Part shown: positions 28,171 to 34,967 of the stretch, piece after piece
Layout of the letters: each line of letters starts with the position of its first letter
Position numbering within the stretch: position 1 is the stretch's first letter
Assembly (NCBI GenBank): GCA_030066775.1
Contig: JASJAY010000050.1
Coordinates: 1 to 34,967 of the forward strand
Reading direction: 5' to 3'
DNA: 34,967 bases
Origin: Planctomycetota bacterium
GTDB lineage: Bacteria; Planctomycetota; PLA2; JAEUHO01
The notes under the pieces: generated by a model
What the model saw: the letters and a program-made list of their open reading frames with translations, nothing else
What the model was told of the DNA's origin: nothing
Database searches by the model: none
Translations under genes and position numbers: made by a program

Positions 28171-29100
28171 CTACGCGGACGGCGGCTCGCCCAGTGCCCG
28201 CACGTGGGCGTACGCCGACCGACCGAGGGCGTCGAGGTTGTAGCCGCCCTCGAGCATCGACACCACGCGCCCGCCCGTGTGGGCGTCCGTCACGCGGCGC
28301 ACCTCGCTCGTGATCCAGGTGTAGTCGTCCTCGACGAGCGCCAGATTCGCGAGCGGATCCTCGAGGTGCGCGTCGAAGCCGGCGGAGAAGAAGAGCATCT
28401 CGGGGCGCCACTCGGCCAGCGTGTCGAACCACGCTTCGGCCACCGCGGGGCGCCACGCGGCGCCGTCCGTGCCCGCCGGCAGCGGGACGTTCTTGATGTG
28501 GAAGCTCTTCGTGTCCGCTCCCGAGTTGGGATAGAGCGGATGCTGGAACGACGAGCAGAAGAGCACGCGGTCGTCGTCCCGGAAGATGTCCTCGGTGCCG
28601 TTGCCGTGATGCACGTCGAAGTCGACGATGGCCACGCGCGAGAGCCCGTGGTGGTCGAGCGCGTGCGCCGCCGCGACTGCCACGTTGTTGAAGAGGCAGA
28701 AGCCCATCACCCGGTTGCGCTCGGCGTGGTGCCCGGGGGGCCTCACGTTGCAGAAGGCCTGGCTCGCCGATCCGTCGACGACGCGATCGACGGCGTGGAC
28801 CGCGCCGCCGGCGGCGTGTTCGGCGGCCTCCAGGGAGTGGGGGCCCATGAAGGTGTCCGGATCGAGGCGCGCAAGGCCGCGCTCCGGCGCGGCGCTGTAG
28901 ACCTGCGCGACGTGCTCCTTGGCATGCACGCGCAGGATGGCCTCACGATCGACGGCGGGCGCTTCGACCCGCTCCACGGGCACGCCGAGGTCCGCCTCGA
29001 GTGCGCGGGCCACGGCCTTGTGGCGGCGTCGCCGCTCCGGATGGCCGGGGCCCGTCTCGTGCAGCGCACAGGACGGATGCGAGACCAGCAAGAGCGTCAT
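28171..29100 (-). CDS. Histone-deacetylase-family hydrolase
   Basis: The product is 309 aa, normal for bacterial class II-like members. It has the arginase/deacetylase fold with the active-site His pair RPPGHHAE, zinc ligands in VDFDVHHGNGTED (Asp, His) and SAGFDAHLEDP (Asp), and the GGYN segment with the catalytic Tyr. Bacterial members (AcuC, acetylpolyamine amidohydrolase, protein lysine deacetylases) remove acetyl groups from lysine, polyamines or other amides. The substrate here is not shown. The ATG overlaps the stop of the upstream kinase gene (ATGA), so the two are translationally coupled. Confidence 0.93.
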   Translation of the reverse strand: MTLLLVSHPSCALHETGPGHPERRRRHKAVARALEADLGVPVERVEAPAVDREAILRVHAKEHVAQVYSAAPERGLARLDPDTFMGPHSLEAAEHAAGGAVHAVDRVVDGSASQAFCNVRPPGHHAERNRVMGFCLFNNVAVAAAHALDHHGLSRVAIVDFDVHHGNGTEDIFRDDDRVLFCSSFQHPLYPNSGADTKSFHIKNVPLPAGTDGAAWRPAVAEAWFDTLAEWRPEMLFFSAGFDAHLEDPLANLALVEDDYTWITSEVRRVTDAHTGGRVVSMLEGGYNLDALGRSAYAHVRALGEPPSA

Positions 29101-30152
29101 GCGTCCGCCTCGCGCAGCACGACGAGCCGCCCGCCCCAGCCCGCGCCCTGCAGCCGCGCACCCAGCACGCCCTGCGCGTGGTTGAGCGCCTCGACCAGGT
29201 CGTCGATCTCGGGCAGCGTGCTCTCGAAGTCGGCGCTGAGGCTGCGATGCCCTTGCAGCATCAACACACCGAGCCCTTCGCGATCGCCCTTACGGATGGC
29301 ATCGACGCCGGCGTGCACGCGCGCCGTCTCCGTCACGACGTGCCGCGCGCGCTTGCGCTCGAGCTCGGGCAGGTCGTGCTCCAGCGCCTCGAACTGCTTG
29401 ACGCTCAGGTCCGGCAGACGTTCGAGCTCCGGATGCGTCTGCTTGATCAGCGCGAGGGCGGCGGCCAGCTCCCGGCGACGCACGTTGTAGGGCGTCGCCG
29501 CGAGCGAACGCTTGATGCCGGTGTCTTCCGACTCGATCAGGATGCCCTCGGGCATGGGCAGCTCTTCGTGCGTGTGGTTTGCGCAGTCGAGCATCACGAT
29601 GGTGTCGGGCTCGCCCACGCACGCGATGTACGGGTCCATCGTGCCGCACGCGACGCCCGCCCACTCGCGCTCCACGGCGGCCACGTCCAGCGCGATGCGG
29701 CGCGGCGTCGGGTGCTCACCGATTGCCGTGTAGATCGCTTGCAGCAGCGCCGTGAGGTAGGCGGCGGACGACGCCAGGCCCTCACCCGTCGCGAGGTCGC
29801 CGTAGACGACGAGGTCGAGGCCGGGCACGCGGTAACCGCGCGACGCTACGTGTGCGCAGGCGCCCTTCGCCATGTCCGACCAGCGCCGGCCCGTCTTGAC
29901 CCACTCGCCGGACACGAAGAGGTCTTTCGCCTTGGCGTTGAGCGACCAGACGGAGATGCGCGTGTCGGGTCTGACGCCGTAGGCGACGGCCACGCCCTCG
30001 GTCAGGGGCACCGCCAGCACCGGCCCACCCTGGTGGTCGAGGTGCTCGCCGAGCAGCACCAGGCGACCCGGCGCGAACGTGACGCCCACGGGCTCGCGCT
30101 TCAGGCGGCTGCCGAAGAATAGATCGGCGCGGGTGCGGGGCGACATGGCCAT
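29097..30152 (-). CDS. GHMP kinase, galactokinase-like
   Basis: The product is about 351 aa. It has the three GHMP motifs: N-terminal [17 protein letters not shown] (galactokinase signature GRVNLIGEHTDYNGG), the ATP-binding [14 protein letters not shown], and the C-terminal [16 protein letters not shown]. The substrate-site Glu-His-Asp order of motif 1 is kept, with DY changed to DH. The middle MDQ of galactokinases is MDP here ([11 protein letters not shown]). It should phosphorylate a sugar C1 or a related hydroxyl; galactose is the default but specificity may differ. No galT, galE or lac gene is nearby. The first ATG at 30152 was used; a second Met two codons later is possible. Confidence 0.88.
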   Translation of the reverse strand: MAMSPRTRADLFFGSRLKREPVGVTFAPGRLVLLGEHLDHQGGPVLAVPLTEGVAVAYGVRPDTRISVWSLNAKAKDLFVSGEWVKTGRRWSDMAKGACAHVASRGYRVPGLDLVVYGDLATGEGLASSAAYLTALLQAIYTAIGEHPTPRRIALDVAAVEREWAGVACGTMDPYIACVGEPDTIVMLDCANHTHEELPMPEGILIESEDTGIKRSLAATPYNVRRRELAAALALIKQTHPELERLPDLSVKQFEALEHDLPELERKRARHVVTETARVHAGVDAIRKGDREGLGVLMLQGHRSLSADFESTLPEIDDLVEALNHAQGVLGARLQGAGWGGRLVVLREADA

Positions 30153-30212
30153 GGCGCAGGACTGTACAGCCGGTCTGGCCCCATTGCGCGATTCGGGAGC
30201 CTGGGCGCTGCG

Positions 30213-30240
30213 CATCGAAAAGCCCGCGTGCGGTGCGGGC
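30213..30240 (-). terminator. Hairpin with T-run on the minus strand
   Basis: On the minus strand GCCCGC-ACCGCAC-GCGGGC is followed by TTTTCGATG, a compact intrinsic-terminator shape. It lies between the divergent kinase and GTP cyclohydrolase genes, 61 bases before the kinase start. It may end antisense transcription from the downstream HIT gene, or act as an attenuator in the leader of the kinase operon. Confidence 0.55.
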
Positions 30241-30260
30241 GGGCCGCTACCCTTTCGGCC

Positions 30261-30866
30261 ATGAACACGCCGCCCCCCCCGGGACCGAACACCGAGACGC
30301 CGAGCGCCGAGGACCTCACCCAGATGAAGTCCGCGGTCGTCGATCTCTTGCGCGACGTCGGAGAGAACCCGGATCGGGAAGGCCTCATCAAGACGCCCGA
30401 GCGCGTGGCCAAGAGCCTGCGCTTCCTCACGCACGGCTACCGCACGGACGGCCACGCCGTGTTGCAGGGCGCGCTGTTCGAGTCCGACACCGACGAGATG
30501 GTCGTGGTCAAGGACATCGAGCTCTACAGCCTGTGCGAGCACCACATGCTGCCGTTCTTCGGCCGGGCGCACGTGGCCTACCTGCCGCGCCACCACATCG
30601 TCGGGCTCTCGAAGCTCGCGCGCGTGGTGGATGTCTACGCCCGTCGCCTGCAGGTCCAGGAGCGGCTCACGACGCAGATCGCCGAAGCGATCCAAGACGC
30701 GCTCGACCCCAAGGGCGTCGCCGTCCTGGTCGAGGCGCAGCACCTCTGCATGATGATGCGTGGCGTGGCCAAGCAGAACAGCAGCACGGTCACGTCCTGC
30801 ATGCTCGGCCGCTTCCGCTCGGACGCGAAGACGCGCGCCGAGTTCATGGAGATCTGCCGTAGGTAG
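30261..30866 (+). CDS. folE: GTP cyclohydrolase I
   Basis: The product is 201 aa. It converts GTP to 7,8-dihydroneopterin triphosphate, the first step to folate/pterin cofactors. Zinc ligands are visible in [21 protein letters not shown] (Cys and His) and [16 protein letters not shown] (Cys). The family segments [16 protein letters not shown] and the C-terminal [13 protein letters not shown] are also present. This is the classic zinc-type I enzyme. It stands alone on the plus strand and its stop lies only 3 bases from the convergent HIT stop, leaving no room for a terminator between them. Confidence 0.97.
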   Translation: MNTPPPPGPNTETPSAEDLTQMKSAVVDLLRDVGENPDREGLIKTPERVAKSLRFLTHGYRTDGHAVLQGALFESDTDEMVVVKDIELYSLCEHHMLPFFGRAHVAYLPRHHIVGLSKLARVVDVYARRLQVQERLTTQIAEAIQDALDPKGVAVLVEAQHLCMMMRGVAKQNSSTVTSCMLGRFRSDAKTRAEFMEICRR

Positions 30867-30869
30867 CGG

Positions 30870-31256
30870 CTAGGCGTCGGCGATCTGTTTCGCCAGCGCC
30901 TCGAACTCGGCGGGCTCCATGTTCTTGCGCGGGGGCACCGGGTAGTCCGAGAGCTCCTGCGTGGGCACCAGGTGCACGTGCACGTGGGGGACCTCGTAGC
31001 CCACGACGTCGATCACCACGCGCTTCGCGCTCGTTGCCTTGCGCACCTTGGCCTCGACCGTCTTGACCGCCTTCCAGAGCGCCGCGTAGGCCGCGTCGTC
31101 CATATCGAAGAGGTAGTCGATCTCTTGCTTCGGAACGACGAGCGTGTGGCCGGGCTGCACGGGGTTGATGTCGAGGAAGGCGAAGTGGTGTTCGTCTTCC
31201 CACACCTTGTAGCTGGGGATCTCGCCCGCGATGATCTTCGAGAAGATGGTGCTCAT
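30870..31256 (-). CDS. HIT-family nucleotide hydrolase/transferase
   Basis: The product is 128 aa. The HIT motif HVHVHLVP carries the catalytic His, and the N-terminal FSKIIAGEIPSYKVWEDE and PVQPGHTLVVPK segments are typical of Hint/PKCI-like members. Such proteins hydrolyse AMP-linked phosphoramidates. It lies 62 bases downstream of the DUF2203 gene in the same direction, so the two probably share a transcript. Confidence 0.93.
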   Translation of the reverse strand: MSTIFSKIIAGEIPSYKVWEDEHHFAFLDINPVQPGHTLVVPKQEIDYLFDMDDAAYAALWKAVKTVEAKVRKATSAKRVVIDVVGYEVPHVHVHLVPTQELSDYPVPPRKNMEPAEFEALAKQIADA

Positions 31257-31318
31257 GACGCCATCGAATCGATCGGACGATCGGTCGTCAAGAGCGGAGC
31301 GGTGGGGGCGTCTAAACG

Positions 31319-31753
31319 CTACGCGCCGGTGGGGATGAGCGCGCTCGGCACGGGCTTGCGCTCCGTGAAGCCGCAGTCGGCCGGATGCCAGTAGCCGACG
31401 GTCGTCTCGCCGAGACGCCACGAGAGGTACGCGGGCTCGCCGTCGATCAGCGCCGGGAAGTCGATCAGGCCGAGCTCCAGGTCACGCACCTCGATCGAGA
31501 GCGACGCCAGCTCTTCGAGGTAGCCCTCGATGCGACGCGAGTGGTCGCTCACCTCGTCCTTGAGCGCCTCGAGGCGCTTCGAGACGGCGAGACTGCCGGG
31601 GCCTTGCTGCTCGACCTCGAGCACGCGACGCTCGCGACCCGCCGTACGCAAGAGCCGGAAGTCGTCGACGATGTCCTTCACGATCGATCGAACGAGCGGG
31701 AGGACCCGGTTGGCTTCCTCGACTCCGTAAAGCGTGTGTGTCAGCGTTGCCAT
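31319..31753 (-). CDS. DUF2203-family protein
   Basis: The product is 144 aa. A long helical N-terminal part (ANRVLPLVRSIVKDI, about residues 13-30, then Arg/Glu-rich helices) is followed by the family's C-terminal core: LGLIDFPALIDGEPAYLSWR and VGYWHPADCGFTERKPV. DUF2203 proteins are widespread in bacteria and of unknown role. It is the first gene of a pair with the HIT protein. Confidence 0.85.
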   Translation of the reverse strand: MATLTHTLYGVEEANRVLPLVRSIVKDIVDDFRLLRTAGRERRVLEVEQQGPGSLAVSKRLEALKDEVSDHSRRIEGYLEELASLSIEVRDLELGLIDFPALIDGEPAYLSWRLGETTVGYWHPADCGFTERKPVPSALIPTGA

Positions 31754-31891
31754 GCGTCCCGTCCCGTCGTTGCCCTGCCTTGCGGACTTGGATCGGTCGG
31801 AACCCGACACGTTTGAGTCGGCGACTTGTGTTTGCGCTCGGAAGCGCACCCTTCCGTTAGGTATACGCAGGTCTGCGCTGTCACCGCTCCG

Positions 31892-32737
31892 TCACACGTC
31901 GAAATGGCCGTCGGCCTCTACGTGGGCGCCGTCCCAGACCACCTCGCGCAGCAGGTGTCGCGTGATCGCCACGGCGCCCATCGGCGTCGTCATCGGGCGC
32001 TGGGCAAAGGTCCCCAGGTGGATCGTCACGGTGCCGCCGTCCACGTGCGCGTCCTCGAGCGGCGCGCCCAGACTCTGGAGCACCTGCGCGGCGCGCGTCA
32101 GGGTGATGCGCTCCACGGGATGGCGATCGGGGTCGGGTGCGCGCGGCGCCTCGGCCAGCTCTTCGTCGATCAGCGCCAGCAGATCCGTGCGACACGAACG
32201 GCAGCCGGTGCATGCCTTGGCCGAGAGTCCGATGTCCTCGGGCGTGTGCGCACCCGCGTGGATGGCGGCACGGATGGTGCGATCGCCGACGCCGAGACAG
32301 CGACAGACGAGGATGCCCGCGCCCGTCGGATCGGCGGGGGCGCCGGCTTCGGCGTCGCCGAGCGCACGCCGCAACGCCTGCACGGCCATCTCCGTGCCGA
32401 GCCGGGCCCGCTCCGTCAACGTGTAGGACCCGCCCTGCGTCAGCCCGCGCTGGACGTCGTCGGACGAGATCGCGAGCGCCTCGTGTGTGGTCATGCCGTG
32501 CACCGCGCCCGTGATCCACGAGACGGCGGGGAGCGGCGCCGGCGTGCCGAACGCGCGCCCCTGGGCCGCCTCGATCACGGCGTCATCGCCCCGCTGGCCG
32601 AAGCGCAGCGTGATGCGCACGCCCAGGCCGCCCACCATGCTCCCGATCTCGCCCGCCGCGTGCGCATCCTCGACGTCGCCGAGGTTCTGCGGCTGCACGA
32701 GATGCTCGACGTAGGTGGGGGGCAGGTCGGGAAACAC
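31892..32737 (-). CDS. NifU-like three-domain protein lacking scaffold cysteines
   Basis: The product is 281 aa with a GTG start. The N-terminal domain (about 8-125) aligns with IscU/NifU (EHLVQPQNLGDVEDAHAAGE, GSMVGGLGVRITLRF), but the three cluster-binding cysteines are all absent. The middle domain (about 141-190) is a BFD-like 2Fe-2S domain with C145, C147, C179 and C182 in the CxC-x31-CxxC spacing, plus an extra C176. The C-terminal domain (about 208-275) resembles the NifU C-terminal scaffold (RAAQVLQSLGAPLEDAHVDGGTVTIHL), but its CxxC is replaced by RPMT. Thus only the ferredoxin-like domain can hold a cluster. It follows the FAD oxidase by 11 bases and may serve as its electron partner, which is inference. 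Confidence 0.87.
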   Translation of the reverse strand: MFPDLPPTYVEHLVQPQNLGDVEDAHAAGEIGSMVGGLGVRITLRFGQRGDDAVIEAAQGRAFGTPAPLPAVSWITGAVHGMTTHEALAISSDDVQRGLTQGGSYTLTERARLGTEMAVQALRRALGDAEAGAPADPTGAGILVCRCLGVGDRTIRAAIHAGAHTPEDIGLSAKACTGCRSCRTDLLALIDEELAEAPRAPDPDRHPVERITLTRAAQVLQSLGAPLEDAHVDGGTVTIHLGTFAQRPMTTPMGAVAITRHLLREVVWDGAHVEADGHFDV

Positions 32738-32748
32738 CGCGCCGCGTT

Positions 32749-34179
32749 CTACACGGCCGCGACGGGAGGCGGGATCTTCGCCTCGAAGACCTTGCCGGGG
32801 TTCAGGAGCCCCTTCGGGTCGAAGGCGTCCTTGATGCCCTTCATCACCCGCATGGCGACCGGATCGCGGCAGAGCTTCAGGTACCGGCTCTGCGCACAGC
32901 CCACGCCGTGTTCGCCCGTGATCGTCCCGCCGAGCGAGGTGGCGACGGCGAAGATCGCCTCGATCGCCGGGGTCAGCTTGCGCTCGCGTTCTTCCCGATC
33001 GGGGCTGTCGGTGAGCACGTTGACGTGGATGTTGCCGTCACCGGCGTGACCGTAGGAGATCTGGCGGATGCCGTACTCCGCGGCCACGCGGCGCACGCCG
33101 CGCAGGAGCTCGGGCACCGCGCTGGGTGGGACCGCGGTGTCGCACTCGACGTACGCGGCGACCTTCTTGGTGGCCTCACCCAGGCACCGGCGCACGCTCC
33201 AGAGCTCCTCTTCCTTGGCGGGCGTGTCCGCGAGCATCGCGTCGAGCGCACCGGCTTCCATCAGCACCTCGCCGACGCGCATGAGATCGCGATCCACGCT
33301 CTCCTCGTCGAAGCCGTCGACCTCGACCAGGATCTGGGCCTCCGCGTCCGAGTAAGGGACGGGCCGGCCGAGGTGCTCCTCGGCGGCCTCGAGCGCCGCC
33401 TTCTCGATGATCTCGAGCGTCGACGGCGTGATGCGCGACTTGTAGACGGCGACGATGGCGTTGGCCGCCGTGTCGAGGCTGTCGAACGCGGCGAGCAGCA
33501 CGCGCTTGTGGGCCGGCTTCGGGATCAGGCGCAGTGTCGCCTCCGTGACGATCGCGAGCGTGCCCTCGCTGCCCACGAGCAGCTGTCCGAGCTGGTAGCC
33601 GGCCACGTCCTTGCGCAGCTTGCCGCCCGTGCGGAACACGTCGCCGTTCGGGAGCACGGCCTCGAGCGAGAGCACGTAGTCCTTGGTGAGCCCGTACTTC
33701 ACGCAATGGGGGCCGCCGGCGTTCTCGGCGATGTTGCCGCCGATCTGGCACGAGCCCCAGCTGGCGGGATCCGGCGGGTAGTAGAGCCCGACCTCGCCCA
33801 CGGCTTCCTGCAGCACCTGGTTGATGACGCCGGGCTGCACGCGCGCCACGAGGTTCGCCTCGTCGATCTCGAGGATGTCGTTCATGCGCTCGACCGAGAG
33901 CACGATCCCCCCGAAGACGGGCAGCGCGCCGCCCGAGAGGCCCGTTCCGGCGCCGCGCGGCGTGACGGGGATGCCCGTCTCGTCGGAGAGGCGCATGACG
34001 GCCTGCACCTCGGCCGTCGTGCGCGGCTTCACGGCCACCTCGGCGCGGTACTGGAGGTCCTCCGTCTCGTCGCGGCCGTACACGGCGAGCTCGGGGTCCC
34101 GGTGGATCACGTTCGCGGCGCCCACGATGGTCTGGAGGCGTTCGACGATCTCGGGGGTTACGGGTGCGAATGTCTGCAT
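32749..34179 (-). CDS. FAD-linked oxidase, GlcD/D-lactate dehydrogenase type
   Basis: The product is 476 aa. The FAD-binding PCMH domain shows PRGAGTGLSGGALP and GSCQIGGNIAENAGGPHCVKYG; the C-terminal substrate-cap domain carries SYGHAGDGNIHVNVL and GTITGEHGVGCAQSRYL. These are GlcD/D-2-hydroxyacid dehydrogenase signatures, so it should oxidise glycolate, D-lactate or a related 2-hydroxyacid and pass electrons on. No glcE, glcF or other Fe-S subunit adjoins it. The ATG at 34179 begins the family start. The gene on its far side is divergent. Confidence 0.93.
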   Translation of the reverse strand: MQTFAPVTPEIVERLQTIVGAANVIHRDPELAVYGRDETEDLQYRAEVAVKPRTTAEVQAVMRLSDETGIPVTPRGAGTGLSGGALPVFGGIVLSVERMNDILEIDEANLVARVQPGVINQVLQEAVGEVGLYYPPDPASWGSCQIGGNIAENAGGPHCVKYGLTKDYVLSLEAVLPNGDVFRTGGKLRKDVAGYQLGQLLVGSEGTLAIVTEATLRLIPKPAHKRVLLAAFDSLDTAANAIVAVYKSRITPSTLEIIEKAALEAAEEHLGRPVPYSDAEAQILVEVDGFDEESVDRDLMRVGEVLMEAGALDAMLADTPAKEEELWSVRRCLGEATKKVAAYVECDTAVPPSAVPELLRGVRRVAAEYGIRQISYGHAGDGNIHVNVLTDSPDREERERKLTPAIEAIFAVATSLGGTITGEHGVGCAQSRYLKLCRDPVAMRVMKGIKDAFDPKGLLNPGKVFEAKIPPPVAAV

Positions 34180-34286
34180 CCCTTCATCTTGGGCACCCGC
34201 GCCGGCACGTGGGGCAAATTCCGCGCCCTGTCCTGGGCACCAGGCGTTCTGAGTAGGGTGGTCGCCCCTTGCTCCGGAGATCCCCC

Positions 34287-34967
34287 ATGACGCGCGCCCT
34301 GTCGATCGGCCTGCTGCTGCTGACCGCCCTCTTGGGCGCACCGCCGGCGGCGGACGAGGAGGCCCCGGCGCCCGACGCCTTCGAGGCCGCGCTCGCCGCC
34401 ATGGGGATCGGCGCGGACGAGCTCGGCTACCGGCCCAAGGCCTCGTGGTCGCGGTACCCGCACCCCAAGACCGTGCCCTACGTGATGCCCTTCTTCGAGG
34501 ACCTGCTGGCGAACCCGCTCGACACCTACGTCTTTACCCGCACGCTCGGGAACGTCGTCGAGGACTGGCTCGACCCGGCGCTGCTCTCAGGCGCGCGCGT
34601 CGACGAGAAGAAGAAGGAGACGCTCTTCCAGCTCGGGGTCTTTCTCGCCACGGACCGCCGCATCGGCGGCTTCCGGGCCTACTCCGCGAACCTCGATCCG
34701 CGTCCGAGCAAGACCGATCCGCTCTTCCACGCGCTCGTGCGGCTGCTCGATCGGAGCGGGGCCGACCTCACCCGCGGCAAGACCTTCGGCCAGGCCGACG
34801 CCGACCCGGCCAAGGACCCCATGGCCGACCTGCGCGCGCAGGTGGACCGCGTGCCCAAGATCCTGCACCCCGGTCTCGCGACGCTCGTCCTGAACCTGAT
34901 CGACGCCAGGACGTGGATCGATCGGGGCTTGCGCGACGTGCCGCAGCGCATGCGCGACGACGTGTTC
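34287..34967 (+). CDS. Secreted protein of unknown function, cut by window edge
   Basis: The frame is open from the ATG at 34287 to the window end (227 visible residues). A signal peptide (LSIGLLLLTALLGAPPAAD) is followed by a polar region with PHPKTVPYVMPFFEDLLANP and a Lys/Glu-rich stretch (DEKKKETLFQLG). No domain is recognised. GGAG lies 9 bases before the ATG. Its 3-prime part lies outside the window. Confidence 0.75.
   Translation, partial: MTRALSIGLLLLTALLGAPPAADEEAPAPDAFEAALAAMGIGADELGYRPKASWSRYPHPKTVPYVMPFFEDLLANPLDTYVFTRTLGNVVEDWLDPALLSGARVDEKKKETLFQLGVFLATDRRIGGFRAYSANLDPRPSKTDPLFHALVRLLDRSGADLTRGKTFGQADADPAKDPMADLRAQVDRVPKILHPGLATLVLNLIDARTWIDRGLRDVPQRMRDDVF

Noticed and set aside
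31833-31848. Small hairpin TGCGCT-CGGA-AGCGCA after the NifU-like gene
   Set aside because: A 6-bp stem with no T-run is weak, and it may be chance in GC-rich sequence.

Overview
The window is GC-rich and densely coded, with short intergenic gaps (none above 300 bases). The gene content fits a Planctomycetota-like bacterium. Two ECF sigma factors are fused to a membrane segment and a large extracytoplasmic region. There is also a Hanks-type Ser/Thr kinase, an NrfHA ammonifying nitrite reductase, several lipoproteins with a glycine tract after the lipobox cysteine, and DUF2203 and histone-deacetylase-family proteins. This assignment is an inference from gene content, since no rRNA is present. 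Shine-Dalgarno sequences are visible before many starts.

Layout. 1-3250: the N-terminal part of a Ser/Thr kinase (-), tRNA-Leu(UAG) (-), an ECF sigma factor with membrane anchor (+), and a perfect 26-bp-arm inverted repeat. 3248-7178: a tro/mnt-type metal-uptake operon (-), in the order binding lipoprotein, ATPase, permease, permease with winged helix, then a small Cys-rich protein. A Fur-family-like palindrome lies just before the first gene. 7351-9820: a catalase-peroxidase with an N-terminal lipoprotein signal (+), ending in an intrinsic terminator. 9884-12868: a second ECF sigma factor fused to a TM segment and repeated carboxypeptidase-regulatory-like domains (-). 13030-15011: nrfHA (-), where NrfA has CxxCH instead of CxxCK at the expected active-site haem. 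15228-15992: a SAM methyltransferase (+). 16030-22859: five genes on the minus strand, a LolD/MacB-type ATPase, a duplicated FtsX permease, an HlyD-like adaptor, a radical SAM/SPASM protein and an unknown membrane-anchored protein. 22997-26940: three lipoproteins and a secreted protein of unknown function. 27200-30152: a multi-pass membrane protein, a histone-deacetylase-family hydrolase overlapping a galactokinase-like GHMP kinase (all -). 30261-31753: GTP cyclohydrolase I (+), then HIT and DUF2203 proteins (-). 31892-34179: a NifU-like protein lacking cysteines in both scaffold-like domains, and a GlcD-type FAD oxidase (-). 34287-end: a truncated secreted protein (+).

How the genes may work together. 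Metal uptake and an envelope-located peroxidase share one 213-bp divergent control region, which suggests a joint metal and peroxide response. NrfH should pass quinol electrons to NrfA for nitrite reduction to ammonia. The radical SAM protein and its overlapping partner follow an export-type ABC set and may modify or help handle a substrate. No precursor peptide was found, so this is only a hypothesis.
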